Positions 10,546-19,693 of a stretch of DNA of 64,000 nt are shown piece after piece; position 1 is the first letter of the stretch; each line of letters begins with the position of its first letter. Under the pieces are notes generated by a model, which saw nothing but the letters and a program-made list of their open reading frames with translations, searched no databases and was not told where the DNA came from. Source of the DNA: Nemertoderma westbladi (taxonomy: Eukaryota; Xenacoelomorpha; Nemertodermatida; Nemertodermatidae); contig JAUCBJ010002765.1 of the NCBI GenBank assembly GCA_032718475.1, positions 1 to 64,000 of the forward strand, read 5' to 3'. A program made the translations under genes and the position numbers.

Positions 10546-10650
10546 TATGGCGTAGGGACTTACTGAGAAATAATGTCGCACTGCGATGGAAAATATGTCG
10601 CCCTGGCGATTTGGTAGTGCGAAATTAATTTCACACAAATAAATAAAAAA
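10546..10650 (+). repeat. dispersed repeat R1, copy 1
   Basis: About 105 bp running from TATGGCGTAGGGAC to CACACAAATAAATAAAAA, with GTCGCACTGCGAT and GTCGCCCTGGCGAT in the middle. It is nearly the same as 15426-15538, which has an 8-9 bp extra stretch. This copy lies inside the hAT-like element. Class unknown. Confidence 0.75.
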
Positions 10651-10774
10651 CCTTAAATTATTTTATTCGAATTTCAACAACTTTATCTCCGGATTGACTC
10701 CGAATTAATATGCCCGGAGCCGGAACCAGTATAATGGGCCGGAGCTCCGGAGCCGGAGCTGTGTTGCATCCCTA

Positions 10775-13025
10775 ATTAACACAATACTATCCATAGACTA
10801 CTATTTTATTGAACGTTAATATTCTATAATATTCTTTATTATTCTATAAAGTTATTCTACAGATACTAATTTCTGTGTTATTGTGTATATTGTTTAGGTA
10901 TTTAGTATTTAGATTAAAATGCCCCATTATATTATGTAACATCAGCTGTTTTAAACGTGTTTGATAATTTATATATTTTATTCAATTATTACAAATAAAT
11001 GGTTAGATATTCCGGTAGTCTCTTTGGTTGTAGGAGGAATGTTACACCGACCAAACTTATTGCAGTACATATTCATTCGCTGGCTCTATTTTTATATATT
11101 CGTATGTTTGTTATGAAATAATTGTACATGTTAAAACAATGAAAAATACATTCACTATATACCATGTTTATTTTATTGATGTACTTTTTATCCTTAAGTG
11201 AATTAAGTTAATGTTAAAAATCGTAAACATGAAAAAAGATTAATGTAAAGTTTTGTGTTACAAACATTAACTGTCACTGTTAACTTTTAGTAAGTTCGAT
11301 TTTTGCTCTCCTAACCCACTAAGTTAGATTAATGTTCTAACTGCTATTGTTACACCAATTTGTGACAGAAACTCTTGTTTGTCACAAAATATTAAATGTT
11401 TTAAGTAATTAAGTAATTTTGTCTCTAGGTTAAGGAAATTAATTTATATTCGCAAAATATATTATGACAATAATATTTAATGATTCGTTTTAAACTAATG
11501 CTGAAATCTTTGTTGATACATTTACCTATGAATGTTATGACTTTTGGGTCGAGCCACTACATCTGTTAGCTTTGGCATACACCTTAGTATTGTCCGTCCT
11601 TCCATTTCTACTTCCGTTGTTTGAACGTTGTAACCTTGCGCTTCCAAGGTTAAGCTGTTCTCCATAGAAACCGATTTTATTTGTGGATTTAGCAATAATA
11701 AATAATAATAATTATTATTTTATTTAATTCAGCCAGGAAGGTAGAATTATCTAAAATGAAATAAAAGTGTAATTATAGGTAAGGAAAAATAATTAATTAA
11801 AGTAAATTACACTTAGTATATCAGTAATACAGATTTTAAAAGTAGCCGAAGTGCTTAAATGGCACAGTTGTTATGTAATCTGTATTATTTTGGGACACGT
11901 AATGTAAGGGCTCTGGGACGGGCACATATATTTTTTAACCTGTTACATAATAATATAATTTAATAACAAAACATATTAATTTCACAGTTTTTAATGGTTG
12001 CGGTTCATAATTCTATTATTTTGGCTAATAATTTTATAATTATTGTGGCCTCCACCAGCCCGGTTGCCCATTCTCAGCCAATTCTGGCTCAGCCACGGAG
12101 AATGGAGGTGAAACTGTCTCTGTTTCAAATATATCAATAATTTATGGCTGAGTTAGTTTTCGTGCTGTGGTCCCTTTCTGGCACCCATCAAAATGATTTT
12201 TCGTGCTAAAATTGTCATAATTATGTCTCGCTAGAATAAATTTATTTGTAGTATATAGCGGTTTTTTTGGATGCTGATCGCGATTATAGAACTCAAATAT
12301 AACATTCGAGAAAATTTCTGGTCATTTTGAATGTGTCCCCTGGGGCACGAAAAAAACAAGTAGTGCAAATATGATAATAAAAAGTTTTACTAAATTAACC
12401 TGATTTTATGTCCTTATTGGTTTTTCCGTGTAGTTGACAAAATTTGATATAATTCACGTATCGTAGGACGTAGAGTAATATTAATTTCAATACGTGTCAC
12501 TAAAATTCGTGTCACTAAAATACGTGTCGCTAATTGGGTAGCGTGTGCTTTATAACCCCCCCCCCCCCCCCCCCCCCAGGTGGGTAAATTAGCGCCAACG
12601 TCTCAAAACAAAAATGTATAATATGGTTGTTTATCCTACATTAAATGCAACTCCAATCAAATAATGTACCGCAATGGAGTAGCGAATGGCAACATCTATT
12701 ACCTTGAGAGAATTATTGCTTGGCAACACGGAGGGGTAATCAATACACCGTTAATGCCAATCTAATTAACGGCCGACTTATTCTCGGGTTGGTTGTATTA
12801 ATATTAGCATGTTTGTGGATTTGTTTATTTTTTGTAATTATTTTCAAATTTAATCAAAATTATCGTTATTAACCGGTATTTTTATGTTGTATATTTTTAT
12901 TTATAAAGTACGGCTCTACCTCGAGTGGGAATATTGAGTTACTTTATATAAATTTGCTAGTGTTAGACGTAGAATGAAATAAAATGTTTCTTCATTATTA
13001 ATTCGACGAACTATATTCTCTGAGT
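10775..13025. other. intergenic, AT-rich
   Basis: No gene seen. Visible items are a small inverted pair AATACAGATT/AATCTGTATT around 11829-11886, three short units of GTGTCACTAAAA type at about 12495-12535, and a 23-base C run at about 12557-12579 (G run on the other strand). Confidence 0.5.
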
Positions 13026-13740
13026 ATGCCGAAAGCTAGCCAACCTTGGTCACCATGGTTACCAATAGACCATACGTGGTATTACCATAGAAACGAGGCG
13101 CCACCATTGGCAATCCGAGAGAACACGACTGCAGGGGAAATGATGACAGATATCTACCGACACTCTGGCAACAATAATGTTCTAGAACTTTCGCAAAGAC
13201 ATGACGCTTCTACCTACAGAATACCGCCGGATTTCCTAAACAAATCGAGAATATAAAACTGGAAACCCTTTTTCTTTCCACGACAACCGACACCAGACGC
13301 GCGACTACGGGTTTTATTTCGACGATAAGTTTGGGAAGTTTAAATCCTACGGAGATAAGCGGCAGCATCTGTCTGCGAACCACATCGAGTGGGTGAGTGA
13401 CACAGCTGGGCGAGGTACCCGGCCCTACACGTCGGTTTACCGGAGGAGTTTCAACCGAGTCTCGTCTGTAACCCCGGATACTACCGCGGGGATATCGCTT
13501 GATATCCCTCCTGTATTCCGGGCCGCCACCTCGGAATCATTCCGACCCCACTCCCGCTTCCCCCGTGTCTACCCGACCCCCGTAGTCAGGGCGACTGATC
13601 GCTCGGAATATATCCGGGTTGGTATGACAGCCCCTGATTCCGGTTCATTTAGGACTCCTCTTCGCTCCCTCGCTTTGGCACAGGAACCGTTCCAGAAACC
13701 CAATAACTGGCGATATTCAAACAGAGGCGTTAAAATATAA
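13026..13740 (+). CDS. TEX36: TEX36-like gene, single exon, one frameshift
   Basis: A compact gene of about 238 codons. The first part (13026 to about 13240) starts MPKASQPWSPWLP. Reading continues in another frame from about 13240 to the stop at 13738. Between them the conserved block NPFSFHDNRH ... DKRQHLSANHIEW (about 13258-13395) is the signature I associate with TEX36, a small testis-expressed protein of unknown biochemical role (FPFSVHDNRH ... DKRQHVSRNFNLW in vertebrates). The N-terminal frame hits TAA at 13254, and a one-base shift near 13235-13250 joins the frames. The 115-codon frame starting at 13393 is only the C-terminal piece. AATAAA lies at 13767-13772, 27 nt past the stop. No introns are evident. 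The name rests on this motif block alone. Confidence 0.6.
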
Positions 13741-14441
13741 TAGGATTTATTTGTATATTATTAGGTAATAAAGAATTTTAATTACCAATTAATTTGTTTA
13801 ATTATATCAGCTGATTTTGAAAAGTCCAAATTTTGCTCTCGGAACTCCTCCGACGTTCTCAAAATGTTTCTATAAAATATATTAGGTAATATTAGGCAGA
13901 CAACTGATACGGATGTTGAAATATTTAAGGCAACACTTATGAGTTAAGGTGCACCTTAGCTAAGGTTGATTTATATGCAACCGGCCCCTCCTGGTCTAAC
14001 AGCAAGTTAAGTAAATAAAGTTAAGTTATTGCAACTATAATTTATTAATATATTGTAAATATTAACCAAACATAAACCAATAACCCATAACCATCACACA
14101 TATAAACTGGTAACATATAGCAGAATAGCCAAGATTCAGTCTCTTCTAAAACTTATTGGGAATTCAAACTGCAAAATAAATAATAAAAACGTTAAAGTAA
14201 ATAATTTTATAGTAAAAAACGATATTTATTCCGGAACTCATTATTATTAATTATTATTATTAACTTTTCAGCCAAATATATTATTATATATTTTATTTAT
14301 ATTTATATTATATTATAATATTGTTTATTATTATTTTTTATAATTAATTTTTTATATTATTTGTAATTAAATGTAAAAGTTAGTTTCCAACGCAACTCTA
14401 TTGTAATTATTTAGTAATTTTATATAAAACTTACAGTTTTA
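13741..14441. other. AT-rich intergenic
   Basis: Contains the TEX36-like polyadenylation signal (13767) and then very AT-rich DNA with ATTATTA runs (14240-14370). On the minus strand it is the 3' flank of the FReD gene, with AATAAA-type words. A GTAAGT just past the FReD stop could be a donor in the 3' UTR. Confidence 0.4.
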
Positions 14442-15080
14442 CTAAATCCAAATCTTCATTTCAACTCGAGAAGCCGGATTCCTTTCAGTAAAAGAATACC
14501 AATAAGGTCCTTTCAGATCCCCCGCACCATATTCTCCGTTCAAGTTACTGTCCGCGCATCTGTCGTGCCACCACGACCCAGTATAGCCTACGGCGCAGTT
14601 GGAGCGCCACCTGTCATTATCGCGGTCCTTGGTAGTGAATGGGAGACCGTTGTGCCGCTCCAATGAGTCACCAGCAGTACCATGGTAACCGGATACATGT
14701 AGGCGATAATTAGTTGCAGCTGATCCGATAGAGAAGTTCTTGTATTCCGCGTATTTGTGTTCGTTGTTGTAATCCACCCTCACCCAGTCATCCCGCCCCT
14801 CTCCAGTGAACCACAAATCGACTCTCAACTTCACCCCGCCTTCACTCAGCTCGTGGATCACCTCCAACCCCAACCAAAAGTTGGTATTCGGGTCGCCAAA
14901 TCCTTCAACATATTCATCCCAGTTACGATAGAAGTCAACAGATCCATCAACTCTTTGTTGAATCTTCAACCCATATCTATGCTTTATTAGCAGAGGAGAC
15001 ATTATCTGATACAGTATAAGGAATGGATTCACTAACTCTGTATCATGTAACCTGTAAACTAACTCGTTCAACTCTGCAAC
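14442..15080 (-). CDS. fibrinogen-related (FReD) C-terminal exon
   Basis: The minus-strand exon runs from the acceptor CCTAACAG (just above 15080) to TAG at 14442, 212 residues. Most of a fibrinogen C-terminal globe is present: IQQRVDGSVDFYRNWDEY, FWLGLEVIHEL, YHGTAGDSL, the calcium site KDRDNDRW, and the NCA...GSWWHDRC ... SNLNGEY block with its cysteine pair, ending in MKIWI. Such domains bind sugars or acetyl groups in secreted lectins (ficolins, tachylectins, FREPs). The usual first 40 or so residues of the domain, with the other cysteine pair and GGGWTV, are not recognisable. In their place is a stretch reading LVNPFLILYQIMSPLLIKHR, so subdomain A looks lost or degenerate. The exon begins VAELNEL, continuing the coiled-coil heptads of upstream exons. 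Confidence 0.85.
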   Translation of the reverse strand, partial: VAELNELVYRLHDTELVNPFLILYQIMSPLLIKHRYGLKIQQRVDGSVDFYRNWDEYVEGFGDPNTNFWLGLEVIHELSEGGVKLRVDLWFTGEGRDDWVRVDYNNEHKYAEYKNFSIGSAATNYRLHVSGYHGTAGDSLERHNGLPFTTKDRDNDRWRSNCAVGYTGSWWHDRCADSNLNGEYGAGDLKGPYWYSFTERNPASRVEMKIWI

Positions 15081-15425
15081 CTGTTAGGAAATATTATTAA
15101 TTGAAATTGTTTATTAATAAATTCTGTAAATCCTCTGCCCACATCTGATCAGTGGTTGGGTTGGAGTTCTCTAGGGAAATCATTAAACGCCGACACTTCG
15201 ACCCAACATTTAGAGCAATTAAATACTAACTATATTACGTCGTTGCTAATAAAATAGCACATTATAGCGTTACGGCACGAGTGATTTTGTTTAGTGAAAT
15301 AATAGAACGAGGGCCGTAAAAGATTTAATGTGGTAGAATTATTCGTAGTTTTGCACTTAAACTTTCTAGAACAACCTAATAATGACGCGGTGACAAACTG
15401 GATATACTGAAATACATAATAAATA

Positions 15426-15538
15426 TATGGCGTAGGGACATACTGATAAATAATGTCGCACTGCGATATAAAGTTAGGAAATATGTCGCCCTGGCGATTT
15501 GGTAGTGCGAAATTAATTCCACACAAATAAATAAAAAC
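15426..15538 (+). repeat. dispersed repeat R1, copy 2
   Basis: Second copy of the repeat at 10546-10650, here in the intron between the FReD exon and the nearest coiled-coil exon. Same orientation, and it starts and ends at nearly the same bases. The differences are mostly single bases plus an 8-9 bp insertion after GCACTGCGAT. Confidence 0.75.
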
Positions 15539-15611
15539 ATAATAATAAAACTGAAGGTCTTCAACACGGCAAATAATTATGTTACAAATAATTACTGGTT
15601 AAGAAACTAAC

Positions 15612-15737
15612 ATCGTTCTTTAGCTCATTATTTACATCGACTTGGTTAGTTAGCTTTGTATTTAAATCTTTTACTTGGTCAATCAACCGAGTAATATTTC
15701 CTTCCAATTCTGTATTCTTTTGTTCCAACTCTGTAAC
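15612..15737 (-). CDS. coiled-coil exon A of the FReD gene
   Basis: Acceptor CCTAACAG then GTTACAGAGTTG. The exon is 126 nt, phase 0 at both ends, and ends GAT followed by donor GTTAGT. It encodes exactly 42 residues, six heptads, beginning VTELEQKNTELEGN and ending NNELKND, with Leu/Ile/Val at a/d positions and many N, Q, E and K. That is a trimerising or dimerising stalk before a fibrinogen domain, as in ficolin- or angiopoietin-like proteins. It is a duplicate of exon B, along with its flanking intron sequence. Confidence 0.7.
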
Positions 15738-15859
15738 CTGTTAGGAAATATTTTTATAAATTTTTATTAATTCAACTCGCTTACAATATCTATGAAATCG
15801 TATGAAGTTAAATTTAACAAATAATTATGTTACAAATAATTACTGGTTAAGAAACTAAC

Positions 15860-15976
15860 ATCGTTATTTAGCTCATCGACTTGGTTAATTAGGTTTGTAT
15901 TTATATCGTTTACTTGGTCACTCAACCCATTAATATTTTCTTCCAACTCTGTATTCTGTTCTTCCGGCTCTGTAAC
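15860..15976 (-). CDS. coiled-coil exon B of the FReD gene
   Basis: Same acceptor (CCTAACAG) and donor (GTTAGT) contexts as exon A. It is 117 nt, 39 residues, phase 0-0, beginning VTEPEEQNTELEEN and ending NQVDELNND. Relative to exon A it lacks three residues near the end. Intron sequence on both sides (GGAAATATTTTTATAA, TTACAATATCTATGAAATCG) is also duplicated, so the unit of duplication was exon plus intron, about 250 bp. Confidence 0.7.
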
Positions 15977-16039
15977 CTGTTAGGAAATATTTTTATAACT
16001 TTTAAGAAATTGTCGCGCTCTCGTCACCGTAGTAATCAT

Positions 16040-16218
16040 AATTGAGTTGAGATAATGTCTGGGAGAACTCAGGTGACCCAAAAAGAAAGGGTAACAACAG
16101 TTACGAGCTTTCACCCAACAGGGCTTCTCAAGCCATTCATCAAGCCCTGTCGGGTGAAAGCTCGTAACTGTTGTTACCCTTTCTTTTTTGGTCTCCCAGA
16201 CATTATCTCAACTCAATT
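16040..16218. mobile_element. hairpin element with near-perfect arms
   Basis: Arms 16040-16126 and 16142-16218 are almost perfectly complementary around a 15-nt loop. The left arm has about 10 extra bases near 16068. The outer end is AATTGAGTTGAGATAATGTC. The flanks are the duplicated FReD intron sequence TTTTATAACTTTT. It is too short to encode anything, and a MITE-type or fold-back insertion is likely. Confidence 0.75.
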
Positions 16219-16399
16219 ATTTTATAACTTTTATGAATTTATCTCAACTTGTCACCACTTACAATATCTATGAAATCGCATGAAACTACATTTAAAATAA
16301 TAATTTAAAATAACTAACAAACTTACATTAACCCTTTAGGTACTGAATATTCCCAAATAACATATAGTAATGCGCTGAAAATTTTTTACAAATTAGAGC

Positions 16400-17040
16400 T
16401 GCCTTTGTCTGTTTGTCAGTTTGTCTGTTGAAAACTAAGTAAGCGTATCGTCATCCTGACATTTTCGCTTTGGGGGTTTTAAAGATCGGTGATTCCATTT
16501 CTGATGTCAGTTTTTCCGTTTATCGAAATATACACTGTCTGTTTGTCTGTTTGTCCGTCTTTCTGTCAGTTTGTCTGTCAAAAATTAAGAAAGCATACGA
16601 TCAACCGGAAATGTTGGCTATGGGGGTTTTCTTGGACAGTTGTTTCATTTCTGATGTCAGTTTTTATGTTTACCAAAATCTACACTGTCTGTTTGTCTGT
16701 TTGTCCGTCTTTCTGTCAGTCTGTCTGTCAAAAATTAAGAAAGCATACGATCAACCGGAAATTTTGGCTATGGGGTTTTCTTGGACGGTGGTTTCATTTC
16801 TGATGTCAATTTTTACGTTTAACGAAATCTACACGGTCTGTTTGTCCGTCTGTCTGTCAGTTTGTCTGTCAAAAACTAAGAAAGCTTACGATCAACCTCA
16901 AATTTGGGCTATGGGGGTTTTCTTGGACGGTGATTTCATTTCTGATGTCAGTTTTTACGTTTGACAAAATCTACAATATATCTTTGTCCGCCTTTCTGTC
17001 GGTTTGTCTGCCAAAAATTGAAAAGGTATGCCAACCAACC
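16400..17040 (+). repeat. tandem repeat, about 4 units of 141-150 bp
   Basis: Each unit has a TGTCTGTTTGTCCGTC-type microsatellite core, then AAAAATTAAGAAAGCATACG, GATCAACC, a GGCTATGGGG block and TTTCTGATGTCAG. Copies of the GATCAACC word fall at about 16599, 16749 and 16890. It lies in the 3' non-coding part of the piggyBac element. A (CAGA)n run at about 19256-19340 on the far side has the complementary sense. Confidence 0.8.
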
Positions 17041-17127
17041 AAAAAAACTACAAAAAACATAATGGTAGATGCACTTACAATTTCCATTTATTCTTATTGA
17101 AATTATATAGAAATTATAATTATATTA

Positions 17128-18627
17128 TTATTGTTCATTTGTGGTCCCACTTGGCGATACGTTTGGCTTTGAAGGGCACATTGGGCAATGGAAGCGGGTC
17201 AGCCGAATACGCCTGCCATTCGCGTAGCAAACTCGGCATCGACGACGTGGTTTCGCGGCTTTATCCGTTGGGGGAATGAACGTGACGGCGTGCACGGGCT
17301 TTGATGATGTTGATGCTGAATCGATAAGCTTCAACCGTTTCCGACTATGCTTCGGACCATCTGACTTCATATTTGTCAGAATTGTTATAACTTTCTTCAG
17401 AAAGGGAAGTAACTGTAGCTTTCCTTTAGGGTTTCCGTTATTCTTCCTTTTATAGATCAAGAATGAGTTTACCACCAACCTAGCAATCAGGTTTATTCCA
17501 ACTTTCTTAAACCACGCATGCGATTTTCGAACTGGATTGAATGACTTTATAATTGAGTCTTGTATATCGACACCTCCCATAAACTTGTTATAGTTATTTA
17601 TTACAGTTGGTTTCTCGAATTCTGTTGGATCTCCAGTCTTCTTTGCATACCTGGTCTTTGTTACCATTGACGAATCATCAACCGTTGAAACCATGTACAC
17701 ATCCCTCTTGTCTGTAAATTTCACAGCCAATAACTTATTGCCACAATAACTAAACTTTGAAGAGATCGGAGTTTGTTTAAACTCTTTCAGTTCTTGTGGT
17801 ATACCACGATCTACTCGAATAGTTCCTCTCGAACCAGTTTCCTTGGTAAGGAGAAAGCGGGCTAATCGTACACTATAGTACCAGTTATCAACATTAACTG
17901 TATACCCCTTCCCGAACATATCAGATTCCTCTAATAGTAACGCTACAACGTTCTCGCTCTTTGAAAGTTTTGGATCAGCTTCTACCTGTGGTAAAGCGGA
18001 CTCACTCCCGTAGTAACATCGAGCACGAATTAAGAAGCCATTTGCATCGCATAAAATGAATGACTTAATTCCAAACCGAGCGCGCTTGGTTTTGATATAC
18101 TGCTTGAAACTCAAGCGACCTTTGTGAAGAAGAAGTGCCTCGTCGACGGACAGGTTCTCATCTGGGGTGTAGCAGGAGCAAATAGAATTTACAATCGCAA
18201 AGAAATCATTAACTCGAGTATCGCGCTTCATTGGTTCATAATTCCCTGGATCGGAAAACCGAATATACTTTAGCAAGATGAGATAACGATCACGTGAAAT
18301 GGAATCCGCTCTTGTAAAAAATGGCGTTGCCATCATTGCAGTTGTATCACATTCCCAATACGATCTAATTATCCCCATCAATAATGTGAGCCCAACAAAC
18401 TTCCGTATTTCATCTGCATTAGTTGCTTTCCACTTTTTCGGCGTCTTTCCTGCAGCTAAGTCTGATTCTCCAAATTTTTTGAAATCTATTTCCGCTCGTT
18501 TATTAGTCCATACAGCCAAACTCTCGAATAATGCAATTGGCAAAAACATATTGAAAAAATCTTCTTCCTCAAAGTCAGATGTATCTACATTGAGACCAAC
18601 AGTTTCCTTAAATGTAAATCGATCCAC
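17128..18627 (-). CDS. piggyBac-type transposase
   Basis: An uninterrupted 499-codon frame with the DDE_Tnp_1_7 fold of piggyBac/PGBD transposases, which cut and paste at TTAA. The catalytic acidic residues appear in the family contexts LSVDEALLL, VNVDNWYYS and NNYNKFMGGVDIQDS. A C-terminal zinc ribbon (CRVC ... HCPMC) is present. It is shorter than many relatives at the N terminus. Codons upstream of the ATG stay in frame to an AG at about 18655 (minus strand), so a short upstream exon or a decayed start is possible. All motifs are intact, so it may be recently active, but only one transposon end is recognisable. Confidence 0.9.
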   Translation of the reverse strand: MDRFTFKETVGLNVDTSDFEEEDFFNMFLPIALFESLAVWTNKRAEIDFKKFGESDLAAGKTPKKWKATNADEIRKFVGLTLLMGIIRSYWECDTTAMMATPFFTRADSISRDRYLILLKYIRFSDPGNYEPMKRDTRVNDFFAIVNSICSCYTPDENLSVDEALLLHKGRLSFKQYIKTKRARFGIKSFILCDANGFLIRARCYYGSESALPQVEADPKLSKSENVVALLLEESDMFGKGYTVNVDNWYYSVRLARFLLTKETGSRGTIRVDRGIPQELKEFKQTPISSKFSYCGNKLLAVKFTDKRDVYMVSTVDDSSMVTKTRYAKKTGDPTEFEKPTVINNYNKFMGGVDIQDSIIKSFNPVRKSHAWFKKVGINLIARLVVNSFLIYKRKNNGNPKGKLQLLPFLKKVITILTNMKSDGPKHSRKRLKLIDSASTSSKPVHAVTFIPPTDKAAKPRRRCRVCYANGRRIRLTRFHCPMCPSKPNVSPSGTTNEQ

Positions 18628-18660
18628 ATTATAGGTATCACTTGATTCTATAAATGAAAA

Positions 18661-19254
18661 TAAGCCTATCCTGTTTAAGCCCTACATATAATAATATTTG
18701 ATTTATGAAATGACATATAACCTGCAGGTTACACGTTCGTGGGGACTTCGAGCAGCATGTAGTCGGCAAGCCTTGGCATACGGTTCATATAGAGCAAATG
18801 GGGCATGTCTAGTTTGGACCCAATATCCCATGCTATAAATGTATTCATTCGATATACAATCATATGTTAATCCGCTAGGTGGTGTCAAATTGTTATTCTG
18901 CAATTTCGTACTTACCAGTGCAGCACTGTACAGCAGTACCGTACCGGTAGGCCTATGTCATTACTTCTGAGTCTCTAGCGGATCCCCAATTAAATGTCTT
19001 AACTTTTCATATTCGTAAAAGATAGACTTCATGATTCTCTACAGGCCACAAAAATTTCAGCTCAGGAAAAAGAGGCCTTCCAGAGAAATTTAACATTTTC
19101 TAAAAACCACATAATCTGTCGTAGCTAACGTCAGACTGCATGATTTTTCACCAAACTTTACAAATTTTCTAAACTTTCCCTCTACTACTTACCTACTAAG
19201 TTTGGTTCAATTCCGAACCAGCGATGCAGATAAATTCGCGTTCAAACATTTACC

Positions 19255-19326
<72 letters not shown>

Positions 19327-19693
19327 GGACAGACAGCCCTATATGACCCGTATGCCAAGGCTCGCCGACTACGTGTCTCGCCCCACAGTATAGTGGCGGC
19401 CTCAAAGATTAGGCCTATAATCCCACTGTTTTATGAGTATTTTCGTTTAGTGTTTTGGTTAGAGTTAGTTTTTAGAGTTAGAGTCAAGCCTCAACCCTAA
19501 CTAAAACTACCGGTATGCCATGGCCCAAGGGTGACCCTAACCCTAAAAGTAATACTGGCAATCTAAAGTGAAGTTATAGCTTATAGGCCTAGCCTAATTA
19601 CTGGTAACTGACCTTGGCCTATGGCAATAAATGTCCAAAATCCCGCTAAATTTAATAAATTATATTTGAGCATGTACTGTATATGGTTGAGGC
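18661..19693. other. non-coding, with (CAGA)n microsatellite
   Basis: No gene seen. A CAGA/GACA run occupies about 19256-19340, followed by GACCCGTATGCCAAGG. 19689-19693 (GAGGC) is the target duplication of BEL-A. Confidence 0.5.

Larger units (their letters stand above)
8924..10774. mobile_element. hAT-like non-autonomous DNA transposon, 1.85 kb
   Basis: The ends are inverted: TAGGGATGCAACAGAGCT at 8924 and AGCTGTGTTGCATCCCTA ending at 10774. Both are followed inside by CCGGAGCCGGAG blocks, also inverted. Flanks CTAAACAC and ATTAACAC match at 6 of 8 bases, fitting an old 8-bp hAT duplication. The interior has no transposase. It holds a 22-base G run (about 9084-9105), a second nested inverted-repeat element (9315-10143) and one copy of a repeat also found at 15426. 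Confidence 0.75.
16328..18660 (-). mobile_element. piggyBac element (one end recognised)
   Basis: Left boundary: TTAA target (16328-16331) followed by CCCTTTAGGTACTG and, further in, TAATGCGCTGAAAA, typical of piggyBac ends. Inside are the tandem repeat (16400-17040) and the transposase (17128-18627, minus). I could not find the matching AAAGGGTTAA at the right, so the 5' end of the element may be lost or lie beyond 18660. It sits in what would be the long FReD intron. Confidence 0.6.

Noticed and set aside
13393-13740. Separate 115-codon gene
   Set aside because: Sequence upstream in the same frame is conserved TEX36-like, so this is the C-terminal half of one gene with a frameshift.
16308-16380. 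Another FReD exon with a GTAAGT donor (minus strand)
   Set aside because: The stretch contains the TTAA-CCCTTT piggyBac end, which explains it better, and no coiled-coil frame is present.
16470-16964. 164-codon Cys/Val/Ser-rich repetitive protein
   Set aside because: It is produced by the TGTCTGTTTGTC tandem repeat, with no start context or conservation.
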